Positions 13,303 through 21,175 of a DNA stretch of 64,000 nucleotides are shown one piece after another; the stretch's first letter is position 1, and every line of letters starts with the position of its first letter. The DNA comes from Dethiosulfovibrio peptidovorans DSM 11002 (GTDB lineage Bacteria; Synergistota; Synergistia; Synergistales; Dethiosulfovibrionaceae). Made by a program: the position numbers and the translations under genes. Location of the stretch: positions 62,001 to 126,000 of the forward strand of contig NZ_ABTR02000001.1 of NCBI RefSeq assembly GCF_000172975.1, given 5' to 3'. Under the pieces are notes generated by a model. That model had not been told where the DNA came from, ran no database searches, and saw nothing but the letters and a program-made list of their open reading frames with translations.

Positions 13303-13330
13303 ATTATACACTACCGGGGCGATGGATCAA
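13303..13330 (-). promoter_or_regulatory. Sigma-70-type promoter for rubredoxin
   Basis: On the minus strand TTGATC (13325-13330) and TATAAT (13303-13308) are spaced by 16 bases, about 55 bases upstream of the rubredoxin start. Confidence 0.65.
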
Positions 13331-13334
13331 AATC

Positions 13335-14450
13335 TCAAAGAGAAAGTATCCTGAAATCCTGAGGGAGATCGCAGGAAAGACGACGATGTCCGTCCTCTGT
13401 CACAAGATAGTCGTCCTCCAGCCTCAGACCGCCTCTTTCAGGGATGTACACCCCCGGTTCCACCGTCACCACGTCTCCGGGAGAGAGGATCTCGGCCGAC
13501 CTGGGAGACAGTCGAGGCGATTCGTGTATCTCGACCCCGAGTCCGTGCCCCAGACCATGACCGAAGAAATCTCCATAACCGGCCTTATCGATAACGGAAC
13601 GGGCCACAAAGTCGACATCTCTACCGGTCTTTCCCGGGGCTATGGCCTCCGCTCCCGCACTGTGGGCCTTTTCCAGAAGCGAGTGGATCTCGAGAAACTC
13701 CGGATCGGACACCTCTCCTAGGGAAAAGTTTCTGGTGAGATCCGACATGTAACCGCCGTAGGCCGCTCCGAAATCGACCGTGACCCACTCGCCTTTGGCG
13801 AGCTTCTTGTCCGAAGCGGTGCCGTGAGGCAGGGCGCTTCTTACCCCGGAAGCCACTATGAAACGGTGATCGGGCCACCCTCCCTCGCCGCCTAAGGATA
13901 CGATATGACCTTCCAGACATTTGGAGAACTCCAGTTCGGTCATACCTACAGAGACGTCCGTCAGAGCTCTTTCATAAGCATCCGACGCTATTTGACAGGC
14001 CTTCACTATCGTGGAGATCTCCAGATCGTCCTTGGTCCTGCGGATGGCCGGAATCATTCCGTCCGTATCCTCCCAGATAACGGAAAAGCTGGACAGCCTC
14101 CGATAGGTTCCGTAGCTCAGGGTCTCTCCCTCAAAACCGCAACGACGGACCGAGTGCCTCCGAAGCATTTCCTCGATCATGTCGAATATGGTCTGTTGCT
14201 TGCTCTGGACCAGCACCCTGAAGGGGGTCTGTTCCGCCGCCTGGGACACGTAACGACTGTCGGTGGACAACATGGCGTCGTCGTCCGTTATGAGAACCGC
14301 CGCAGAACTTCCTCTAAAACCGGAGAGATAGAACACGTTTTCCCATCCGTACCTTTCGACGTCGGTGAGCAAGACCCCGTCCAGCCCCCTGACGGCCATC
14401 TCCTTACGAAGACGGCCAACCCTGTTCCAGAGATGATCGAAATTCGACAT
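13335..14450 (-). CDS. M24 family aminopeptidase (Xaa-Pro peptidase type)
   Basis: This is a metallopeptidase of the creatinase fold, 371 aa, expected to cleave an N-terminal residue before proline in cytosolic peptides. The N-terminal creatinase domain (about residues 1-130) is followed by the M24 catalytic domain. The metal ligands are visible: Asp in VTVDFGAAYGGYMSDLTRNF, His in GHGLGHGLG, and the glutamates in VTVEPGVY and LRLEDDYLV. It abuts the next gene (stop and start adjacent). Members are annotated PepP, PepQ or YqhT; the exact substrate is not resolved. Confidence 0.93.
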   Translation of the reverse strand: MSNFDHLWNRVGRLRKEMAVRGLDGVLLTDVERYGWENVFYLSGFRGSSAAVLITDDDAMLSTDSRYVSQAAEQTPFRVLVQSKQQTIFDMIEEMLRRHSVRRCGFEGETLSYGTYRRLSSFSVIWEDTDGMIPAIRRTKDDLEISTIVKACQIASDAYERALTDVSVGMTELEFSKCLEGHIVSLGGEGGWPDHRFIVASGVRSALPHGTASDKKLAKGEWVTVDFGAAYGGYMSDLTRNFSLGEVSDPEFLEIHSLLEKAHSAGAEAIAPGKTGRDVDFVARSVIDKAGYGDFFGHGLGHGLGVEIHESPRLSPRSAEILSPGDVVTVEPGVYIPERGGLRLEDDYLVTEDGHRRLSCDLPQDFRILSL

Positions 14451-15443
14451 TCAGATGCGCCTCCCGGCCATGCCTAAAACTCTCCACAGCTCTTCCTCCG
14501 TGGAGATCTCCAGATTTCCCTTCCCCTCGGTTATCCTGCCCACCAGACTCCCCGCGATACCGCAGGATTCCAGAATACAGAGCGACTCCTCCACGTCTTC
14601 GTAGGAGACCACAGCAAGGAGGACCCCGGAGGATATAAGCTTCAGGGGATCGAAACCTATTTCCTCCGAAGCCCTGATGGTCAGGGGATGTAAGGGCAAA
14701 TTCTCCCTGTACAGATCCACCCCGGTACGACCGAGTCTGGACAGTTCCGAAAGCCCTCCCAGAAACCCGCCCTCGGTGGGGTCGTGCATATATTTGGCCA
14801 GATGCCTGATCTTACGTGCCTCCGGCACCACCGATATTTCATCCAGCCAGGATCGAATCGAGGAGATCTCATCCCGAGACATGAAGGAAAGCAGATCGGG
14901 CCTGTCGTTGGCCAATATGGCCATTCCCTCCAGGCCTATGTGCTTGGTGGCGATTATGCCATCCCCCGGGGCGAGATCGGTAGAGCTGTAACGGTAGGAG
15001 GTAGTCCCTATCATTGTACCCATCACTACCGGCTTTTCGTAACGATCGGTCATCTCCGTATGACCACCAACCACGGCCACTCCTATCTCACGGCAGACCT
15101 GATCTATCTCCGCCATGGTCTTCTCGGCGAAGGTCTTTCCCATCGATACCGGCACTATCAAGGTCACCACCAGATAGGCAGGGTCTCCTCCCTTACAGGC
15201 TATATCGTTGGCATTTACGTGGACCAGATACCGACCGGCTCCCCCCTCCGCCCCCACTATGGGATCGGAGGATACGGTCAGAAGAGCTCCCTCGGGCCAC
15301 TCTATGAGGGCGGCGTCCTCTCCGATACCAGGGCCTACTATGACCTCCGGTCTGAGAGCTCCGCAGTATCTCAATATCTGATTCTCCAGCTCCGCCGGAG
15401 GCAGTTTCCCAACCAGGTATTCTCTATCGGTCATGCTACTCAT
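14451..15443 (-). CDS. AIR synthase-related protein (HypE/PurM-like fold)
   Basis: The 330-aa product has the ATP-binding AIR synthase fold: an N-terminal half with GPGIGEDAALIEW and DPIVGAEGGAGRYLVHVNAND, and a C-terminal half with HDPTEGGFLGGLSELS. These motifs occur in HypE, ThiL, PurM and SelD. A true hypE is present at 54286-55272, so this is a paralogue of unknown substrate. It lacks the Cys/Sec-containing N-terminal motif of SelD, so it is not called selenophosphate synthetase. Neighbours are an M24 peptidase and queH; stop and start codons touch or overlap. Confidence 0.8.
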   Translation of the reverse strand: MSSMTDREYLVGKLPPAELENQILRYCGALRPEVIVGPGIGEDAALIEWPEGALLTVSSDPIVGAEGGAGRYLVHVNANDIACKGGDPAYLVVTLIVPVSMGKTFAEKTMAEIDQVCREIGVAVVGGHTEMTDRYEKPVVMGTMIGTTSYRYSSTDLAPGDGIIATKHIGLEGMAILANDRPDLLSFMSRDEISSIRSWLDEISVVPEARKIRHLAKYMHDPTEGGFLGGLSELSRLGRTGVDLYRENLPLHPLTIRASEEIGFDPLKLISSGVLLAVVSYEDVEESLCILESCGIAGSLVGRITEGKGNLEISTEEELWRVLGMAGRRI

Positions 15444-15996
15444 CTCGATTCCTCATGCTGTATATGCATCCGCAGTAGTTCTGGCGATAGATCCCTAGAC
15501 GGCGGCTCTCCCTCACGGACCGTAGGAACCCGTCTCTCTTGCGCCATACCCGGTCCTCCCAGATAAGACCCAATCTATCCGCCTCTTCTCTGCCGATGAA
15601 GTTTATAAATTCCGGATCCTTATGTGGACTTATAGTCAAGGTGGTGGTCAGACGATCGATGCCGAGTCCAGAGGCCACCTCGGCTGCCGCCCTTAGCTGA
15701 ACCCTGAAACAGACGGAACAACGCCGTCCACCTTCCGGCTCGTCCTCCAGTCCTCTCACCGCCTCGAACCAGGGATCGGCCAGATACCGACAGGGAGCCA
15801 GATTTCCGGAGTTACTCCGGGCAACGGCCTCGACCGCCTGTAACCTGCGGGCATATTCGCCTGCCGGATGGATGTTGCCACCGTAGAAAAAACCGGTGAC
15901 GTCGAACCCCTCCAAGGCCAGCTTCGGCCAGGGAATGGTGGCGTCCGGACCGCAGCATATATGGAGAAGAATTCTTTTGGCATCACCAGTACTCAT
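15436..15996 (-). CDS. queH: Epoxyqueuosine reductase QueH
   Basis: QueH (DUF208 family) carries out the last step of queuosine formation in tRNA, reducing epoxyqueuosine, and is the non-orthologous replacement for QueG. The 186-aa protein has the family cysteine pairs: HICCGPDA near the N-terminus, a central RRCSVCFRVQL and a C-terminal QNYCGCIYSM. The last two pairs fit iron-sulfur and redox roles. It overlaps both neighbours by several bases, indicating cotranscription with the tRNA methyltransferase gene upstream. Confidence 0.92.
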   Translation of the reverse strand: MSTGDAKRILLHICCGPDATIPWPKLALEGFDVTGFFYGGNIHPAGEYARRLQAVEAVARSNSGNLAPCRYLADPWFEAVRGLEDEPEGGRRCSVCFRVQLRAAAEVASGLGIDRLTTTLTISPHKDPEFINFIGREEADRLGLIWEDRVWRKRDGFLRSVRESRRLGIYRQNYCGCIYSMRNRDE

Positions 15997-16789
15997 CGGG
16001 AACCACCCCTGCCTTCAAGGTTGAGGCAAACACCATGAACCCGGTGTGGGCGACCATGGAGTCTTCCGGACGAAGCCTCTTAGGATTGGTCTTCCAGTTT
16101 CTCTGAGAGGTCTCGGTAACGACCAGATCGGCACATCCGGCCTCTCTAAGGCTTTCCAGCACCATCTCGACCTGGTTGACCGTGGGAACCAAGACGGCAA
16201 GCCGACCCCCAGGAGCCAGGGCAGACACGGCGGGCTCCACGATCTTCCAAGGACAACGCACGTCCAGGAACAGGGCGTCCAGATCCCTCTCTTGGAATCC
16301 CGCCTCCTCTACGTCGGCGACCCTGAAGAGAACCCTATCGTCCACCCCCCAGCGTCTACAGTTATCCATGGCGACCTTCTGATGATCCTCCCGGACATCG
16401 TAGCTGTAGACTCTGCCCCCGGGACCCACGAAATGGGCGAGAAATACCGTCATCCCTCCGGAGCCGGAGCCGCATTCCAACACGGAGGCTCCGGGACGGA
16501 TGTCCAACGAGGTGAGCAGAACTCCGGCGTCCTTCGGATAGACCACCTGGGTGACCCTGTGTATCTTTCGGCAAAAATCGGAGACGGTAGGCCTCACTAC
16601 GAAGAACCTCTCTCCCTTCGTCGAGAGGACCTCGCCTCCGAAACCGGCGGCTAGTACGTCGTCGTGGCGGACGGCACCTATCCTGCTCCCCAGAGATCCG
16701 CCTTTGGCGAGACGGATCAGAAAAGAGTCTCCTTTTTTGTTAGAGGCCCAGAGCCTGACGTAGTCTCCCTCCTCTATGGGTTTAGCCAT
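15983..16789 (-). CDS. trmI: tRNA (adenine-58-N1) methyltransferase
   Basis: TrmI methylates A58 in the T-loop of tRNA using S-adenosylmethionine. The 268-aa protein has an N-terminal beta domain (PIEEGDYVRLWASNKKGDSF) and a Rossmann methyltransferase core with motif I VLECGSGSGGMTVFLAHFVG. It also has the DALFLDVRCPW segment and a late QRNWKTNPKRLRPEDSM region typical of TrmI. It starts immediately after the transketolase stop and overlaps queH, placing two tRNA modification genes side by side. Confidence 0.93.
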   Translation of the reverse strand: MAKPIEEGDYVRLWASNKKGDSFLIRLAKGGSLGSRIGAVRHDDVLAAGFGGEVLSTKGERFFVVRPTVSDFCRKIHRVTQVVYPKDAGVLLTSLDIRPGASVLECGSGSGGMTVFLAHFVGPGGRVYSYDVREDHQKVAMDNCRRWGVDDRVLFRVADVEEAGFQERDLDALFLDVRCPWKIVEPAVSALAPGGRLAVLVPTVNQVEMVLESLREAGCADLVVTETSQRNWKTNPKRLRPEDSMVAHTGFMVFASTLKAGVVPDEYW

Positions 16790-16790
16790 T

Positions 16791-18698
16791 CTATCCCCGA
16801 AGGACTCTCTCCACCTTGGCCACCAGGCCTTCGGAGGAAAGTCCCATTGCCTCGTAAACGTCCGAACTGGGGCCCGAGTCCCCGTAACGCTTGACTCCCA
16901 TGAAGCTCCAACGTCCGGTCAGGCCAGCCTCGGCCGCTGCGGAAGACCATATCGAGCCCATGCCGGTCCTGGCACAGTGGTCCTCCAGAGCTATCACCTT
17001 TCCGGTGGAACAAGCGTCCTTCAGGGCGTCCATGTCCACCTCCAGAGGGCAGGATACGGCATAGACCTTGACCTCAACTCCCTTATCGGACAGACGATCC
17101 GCCGCCTCCATAGCCTTCGAAGCCATGGCTCCCAGGGCTAGAACGGCACAGTCGCCGCCGTCTCTCAGAAGGTGGGCATCGCCGTATCGGAAAGTCTCGT
17201 CTCCTCCGAAGAAGGGCTTGCCCTTGCCGTCCGACAGGGGGTGCAGCGTGCTGCGTCCCATGGCTAGGCATACGTTGCCCCTCTCGGCCAGAGCCCATCT
17301 GGTTGCCCGATCCGCCTGGTTGGGGTCGGAGGGCACCACGAGCTTCCATCCGAAGGTATTGGCCAGGAGCGACACGTAGTCTATGCACTGATGGGTCATG
17401 CCGTCCTCTCCCACGTCCAGTCCCACATGGGTCAGTGCCAGCTTCAGGTTGCAGTGGTTTATGTCGTTGAGCCTCTGCTGGTTGTAGGCCTCGGCAAGGC
17501 CGAAAACCCCAAAATCGGCCCATACGGGGATAACTCCGCAGCAGCTTGCGGCCCCGGCCACGGTGGCGGTGGAGTGCTCCTGTATGCCGCACTGGACGAA
17601 GCCATCAGGACAGGCCTTGGCGAAAGAGGCCGTCTTGACCGACCCTGCCAGATCGCAGTCGAACACCAGTATGGGGGTCCGCCCCTCCACGCCACAGTTA
17701 AGCGATCCCAGATCGGCCAGGGCATTGCCGAATCCGGAGCGGTTATCCACCTTTTCCTCGACCCCGTAGGTCCTTGGAGACCCGGTATCTACGGACACTG
17801 CAGGGACCTCCACCGATCTCCCCCTATAGTGAACCTGGTCACCCAAAGAGGCTGCCTCGACAAGGATATCGGGCTGACCTAGCTCCTCCATAGCCTGACG
17901 GTACAGGTCTCCGGTGGCGGCCTTGCCGTGGTAGTCCGGGCGGTCTTCCATGAAGGAGACTCCTTTTCCCATCACGGTACTGCACAGGATGACCGCCGGA
18001 ACATCCATACCCTGAGCTTTTTCCATGGCACAGTAGATCGAACGGAAATCGTGGCCGTCGGCCTTCAGAACGGCCCAGCCGTCGGCCTTCCACAGAGCCT
18101 CTATGTTTACCGGCATGACGTCCTCTACCTTGCCGGATATCTGGATATCGTTCATGTCCACCAGAACGGTTATGTCCTTTATACCGTGGGCCACCGCTAT
18201 TCGTCTGGCCTCGGCGAGCTGTCCTTTAGGCTGCTCTCCGTCTCCCATGAGAACGTAGACGTGACGGTCAAGTCCCCTCTTCTTAAGGGCCAATCCGTAA
18301 CCGACACCGGCAGAGAGTCCCTGTCCGAGATTGCCACTGCCCCAGTCTATTCCCGGGATGGCCCTCTCCACGTGTCCCTGAAAGGCGCTGCCGCACCGTC
18401 TGAAATCGGCGACCGCCTCCAGGGGGTCCACGAAGCCGTTATGGGCCAACACCGCGTAGGCCGCCGGGGAGGTATGTCCGTGGCTTATCACCACGTAGTC
18501 CCTGTCGGTTCCGTCGCAGTTTTCCGGGGTCAAATCCGCAACGTCATAGGCCGCCAGATAGAGCTTCATGCTCGACAGAGACCCAGCCGGATGACCGCTC
18601 TTGGCCCTGGCCACCATGGACACCGCCAACCCTGAACACCGTCGTGCGGCCTCCTCCATCTCGTTCAATTTAACGTCGTTTAAGTCGTACTTTACCAT
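16791..18698 (-). CDS. tkt: Transketolase, single-chain
   Basis: Transketolase transfers two-carbon units between sugar phosphates in the pentose phosphate pathway, using thiamine diphosphate. The 635-aa protein carries the N-terminal half with KSGHPAGSLSS and the cofactor motif at GDGEQ (about residues 152-156). The C-terminal halves follow (CGIQEHSTATVAGAA). The upstream frame stays open to 18731, but the ATG at 18698 has a perfect GAGGAGG site and matches the family start. Many Synergistota and archaea have split transketolases, whereas this one is fused. Confidence 0.95.
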   Translation of the reverse strand: MVKYDLNDVKLNEMEEAARRCSGLAVSMVARAKSGHPAGSLSSMKLYLAAYDVADLTPENCDGTDRDYVVISHGHTSPAAYAVLAHNGFVDPLEAVADFRRCGSAFQGHVERAIPGIDWGSGNLGQGLSAGVGYGLALKKRGLDRHVYVLMGDGEQPKGQLAEARRIAVAHGIKDITVLVDMNDIQISGKVEDVMPVNIEALWKADGWAVLKADGHDFRSIYCAMEKAQGMDVPAVILCSTVMGKGVSFMEDRPDYHGKAATGDLYRQAMEELGQPDILVEAASLGDQVHYRGRSVEVPAVSVDTGSPRTYGVEEKVDNRSGFGNALADLGSLNCGVEGRTPILVFDCDLAGSVKTASFAKACPDGFVQCGIQEHSTATVAGAASCCGVIPVWADFGVFGLAEAYNQQRLNDINHCNLKLALTHVGLDVGEDGMTHQCIDYVSLLANTFGWKLVVPSDPNQADRATRWALAERGNVCLAMGRSTLHPLSDGKGKPFFGGDETFRYGDAHLLRDGGDCAVLALGAMASKAMEAADRLSDKGVEVKVYAVSCPLEVDMDALKDACSTGKVIALEDHCARTGMGSIWSSAAAEAGLTGRWSFMGVKRYGDSGPSSDVYEAMGLSSEGLVAKVERVLRG

Positions 18699-18727
18699 TC
18701 GTATGAATCCTCCTCGACGCAGCGGCG

Positions 18728-19138
18728 TCAAACTCTAATCCGAACGCCTCGGTCCGATAGCCAACGACCGGCTCGTTCTCGGTTGTCTCCCTGAAGCACC
18801 ACCCCGGAATCCTCCACGGAGGATCCGCAGCCCAGGGCTTTTCTCAGCTCCTTGGCCACCGACTTCAGAGAGACATCGTCCAAGCCCAATCCCTCAATCA
18901 GGGTCACCGTCTTTCCCCGTCGACCCTTTCTCTCTATTCTGAGCCCCGCCTTTTTTCCCTTCAAGAAATCCGAGACGTCGGAGGGAGAATCCTCTATGGG
19001 TAACTCCTTATCGCCCGAAAGGGAATCATCCTCGAAACGAACGTCGAATCCCATAGAGGCAGCGGCCTCGGCAAAGGCATCCTCCCCTGTGGGAAGCTCC
19101 TCCGCCAGGGGAACTTTGCGTTTCTTATCCCTTGCCAT
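18728..19138 (-). CDS. SUI1/eIF1-like translation factor (YciH family)
   Basis: The 136-aa protein has a C-terminal eIF1/SUI1 domain (about residues 65-136). Its GLRIERKGRRGKTVTLIEGL and LGCGSSVEDSGVVLQGD segments are hallmarks of bacterial YciH, which influences start-codon fidelity. The N-terminal 60 residues are acidic and probably disordered. The ATG overlaps the stop of the 63-aa gene upstream (TGATG). Transketolase begins about 30 bases downstream, so they may share a transcript. Confidence 0.9.
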   Translation of the reverse strand: MARDKKRKVPLAEELPTGEDAFAEAAASMGFDVRFEDDSLSGDKELPIEDSPSDVSDFLKGKKAGLRIERKGRRGKTVTLIEGLGLDDVSLKSVAKELRKALGCGSSVEDSGVVLQGDNRERAGRWLSDRGVRIRV

Positions 19139-19329
19139 CAGCCTATATCATAGCCACCGGGAACACATTTTATCGAGAAATCCTCTCCCGGCTCGAACTG
19201 GACCGTCATGGACTGGCCTTCCTCCATGGACAACATCCTTTCGTACACCGCAGCGGCAACCTGAGCTCCCTCCAGATCGCTTGCCCCGGCGGTGTTACGC
19301 ATCTCCTCTATCAACCTTCTGTCCAACAT
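19138..19329 (-). CDS. Small conserved-looking protein, unknown function
   Basis: This 63-aa ORF (MLDRRLIEEMRNTAGASDL...) ends in PGGYDIG and overlaps the YciH-like start by one base. That overlap and its fit between two real genes are the main support. It is acidic, has no membrane segment or signal, and shows no recognised domain. The ribosome binding site is weak. It could form a coupled pair with the YciH-like factor. Confidence 0.55.
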   Translation of the reverse strand: MLDRRLIEEMRNTAGASDLEGAQVAAAVYERMLSMEEGQSMTVQFEPGEDFSIKCVPGGYDIG

Positions 19330-19347
19330 CTCTATCTATCAATCCCT

Positions 19348-19575
19348 TCAGTCCAGACGATGCCAACCGATAACGTCTATATCCCTATCGACACAGATAG
19401 ATCGTATTTTCTCCTCGTCCTCGCAAGGATATTCGCAGGCCAACCCACAGCTCGACGAAAGACTTCTGGGCACCGGAACGACCTTGACGTTGAGGCCCTT
19501 TTTGCGAAAAAGCCGCTCGAACATTATAGCCATGCTGGTAACGTCGAAAGTGGCTAAACAGCGTATGACACACAC
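19348..19575 (-). CDS. DUF3343 protein, putative selenium/sulfur carrier
   Basis: The product (75 aa from a GTG at 19575) matches the DUF3343 pattern: RCLATFDVTSMAIMFERLF at the start, then PVPRSLSSSCGLACEY and IDVIGWHRL. Proteins of this family commonly sit next to YedE-like transporters and selenium-related genes. Here the divergent neighbour is exactly such a transporter. The frame stays open to a TTG at 19695, but the extra 40 residues do not resemble the family, so the shorter start was chosen with moderate certainty. Cysteines in SSSCGLACEY are candidate carrier residues. Confidence 0.75.
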   Translation of the reverse strand: MCVIRCLATFDVTSMAIMFERLFRKKGLNVKVVPVPRSLSSSCGLACEYPCEDEEKIRSICVDRDIDVIGWHRLD

Positions 19576-19790
19576 CTCCCAACCTTTATCCAGGTCATGA
19601 TAACGCCACCCCAGAAGGTAGGCAAGGATCGGGTTGAACAAATCCCTCGACTGATCTATAATTTCAAAGAATAAATTCCATAAAGGAGGTAACAAGAACC
19701 CTCTGATACCGCCGTTTAGTATTTTGTTTCCACTTTTATCCGTGTCGTTTCTAGAGACAATTCAAGTCGAAAGAAGAGGTGTTCGTCGAT

Positions 19791-20882
19791 ATGAAAGGTT
19801 TGGACAGGATCCTGTTGTCCAGGATGGGTCCTATCGTAGCGGGAATCGCCGTAGGGGTTCTGGCTCCTCTGTTGGTCCACTTGGGGAATCCGGGCAACAT
19901 GGGAATATGCGTGGCCTGTTTCGAGAGGGACATAGCCGGTGCCCTGGGACTGCATAGGGCCGGGGTAGTCCAGTATCTCAGGCCGGAGATAATGGGAATA
20001 ATACTGGGAGCCTTCCTCTCCGCCATGGCCTTCGGAGAATACAGGCCTCGGTCTGGTTCGTCTCCGGTGGTCCGGTTCTTCCTGGGGATGTTCGCTATGA
20101 TAGGGGCCCTGATCTTCCTGGGATGTCCATGGAGAGGGTATCTCAGACTGGCAGGAGGAGACTGGAACGCTCTATTCGGGCTGGCCGGTCTCTTCGTAGG
20201 CATAGGAATAGGCATATTCTTCCTCTGGAGAGGGTTCAGCCTGGGAAGGAGCCACCCGGAAGAGAGGAGCTCGGGACTGATGATGCCCCTGATGGCTCTG
20301 GGACTTCTGGCTCTGCTCCTGATAGCCCCCAAATTCGGAGCGGAGGGTTCGGGCCCGGTATTCTTCTCCGCCAAGGGGCCGGGATCGATGTACGCTCCCT
20401 GGGTGGTCTCCCTTATCGTGGGTTTGTCCATAGGGTGGCTGGCCCAGAGAAGCCGGTTCTGCACAGTCGGCTCGGTCCGAGACCTTTTCATGCTGAAGGA
20501 CTCCCACCTGTTCAACGGCATAATAGCCCTCTTGATCGCCGCAGTCGCGACTAACTACGCACTGGGACTGTTCAAACCGGGCTTCGCCGGTCAACCTGTG
20601 GCTCACACCGACGGCCTTTGGAACTTCCTCGGGATGGTTCTGGCCGGTCTGTCTTTCACCCTCGCCGGAGGCTGCCCCGGTAGACAGCTCATCATGAGTG
20701 GAGAGGGAGACGGAGACGCGGCGGTCTTCGTGCTGGGCATGGTAGCCGGAGCGGGAATAGCCCACAACTTCTCCCTGGCCAGCTCCCCGAAAGGCATAAC
20801 CCCCTACGCACCGGGAGCTTGGATCGTAGGAATGATATTCTGCCTGGCGATCGGCTTCATGATGCGCCAGAAGTTGGACTGA
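19791..20882 (+). CDS. yedE: YedE-family putative selenium transporter
   Basis: The 363-aa membrane protein of the YeeE/YedE family has about ten hydrophobic segments and two internal repeats. Each repeat carries a thiol-rich motif: GICVACFERD and GCPWRG in the first, RFCTVGS and GGCPGRQ in the second. Family members move thiosulfate or, when next to TusA-like and DUF3343 genes, are thought to import selenium compounds. The ATG at 19791 has an AGAGG site; a GTG at 19779 is possible. It is followed after 12 bases by the TusA-like gene. Selenium is needed for the Sec proteins in this window, which supports the assignment. Confidence 0.85.
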   Translation: MKGLDRILLSRMGPIVAGIAVGVLAPLLVHLGNPGNMGICVACFERDIAGALGLHRAGVVQYLRPEIMGIILGAFLSAMAFGEYRPRSGSSPVVRFFLGMFAMIGALIFLGCPWRGYLRLAGGDWNALFGLAGLFVGIGIGIFFLWRGFSLGRSHPEERSSGLMMPLMALGLLALLLIAPKFGAEGSGPVFFSAKGPGSMYAPWVVSLIVGLSIGWLAQRSRFCTVGSVRDLFMLKDSHLFNGIIALLIAAVATNYALGLFKPGFAGQPVAHTDGLWNFLGMVLAGLSFTLAGGCPGRQLIMSGEGDGDAAVFVLGMVAGAGIAHNFSLASSPKGITPYAPGAWIVGMIFCLAIGFMMRQKLD

Positions 20883-20894
20883 GGAGGGATCGAT

Positions 20895-21116
20895 ATGGCT
20901 TCGGAGACTACAGTGGACGCCAGAGGGCTTTCCTGCCCTCAACCTGTCCTGGAGACAAAGAAAGCCCTGAACAAGGCATCCTCTGACGTGGTGTCCATCC
21001 TGGTGGACACGGAGACGGCCAGAAACAACGTAGAGAGGTTCGGAAAAAGCAAGGGATGGTCGGCATCCTGGGAGGAACAAAACGGAGAGTACAAGGTAAC
21101 GTTCTCCCGTAAGTAG
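20895..21116 (+). CDS. TusA-like sulfur/selenium carrier protein
   Basis: This 73-aa TusA/SirA-family protein has the CPQPV motif at Cys14 (ARGLSCPQPVLETKKAL). The Cys normally carries a persulfide or selenopersulfide. The pairing with a YedE transporter matches the YedE/YedF arrangement linked to selenium metabolism, although the longer YedF C-terminal domain is absent here. GGAGGGAT precedes the ATG. Confidence 0.88.
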   Translation: MASETTVDARGLSCPQPVLETKKALNKASSDVVSILVDTETARNNVERFGKSKGWSASWEEQNGEYKVTFSRK

Positions 21117-21129
21117 AAGATAGAGAAGG

Positions 21130-21173
21130 ACGATCGGCGAGGAGGGATGCGTCATTTCCGTCCTCGCCGATCG
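21130..21173. terminator. Stem-loop between convergent tusA-like gene and thrC
   Basis: A 13-bp perfect stem (CGATCGGCGAGGA and its complement) with a 17-base loop fills the gap between the convergent genes. No clean T-run follows on the plus side; a pyrimidine-rich stretch follows on the minus side. It may act as a two-way terminator. Confidence 0.55.
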
Positions 21174-21175
21174 TG

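Noticed and set aside
14451-15443. Considered as selD (selenophosphate synthetase), given three selenoproteins nearby
   Set aside because: The protein has the shared PurM-like fold but lacks the Cys/Sec-containing N-terminal motif of SelD. It was left as an unassigned family member.
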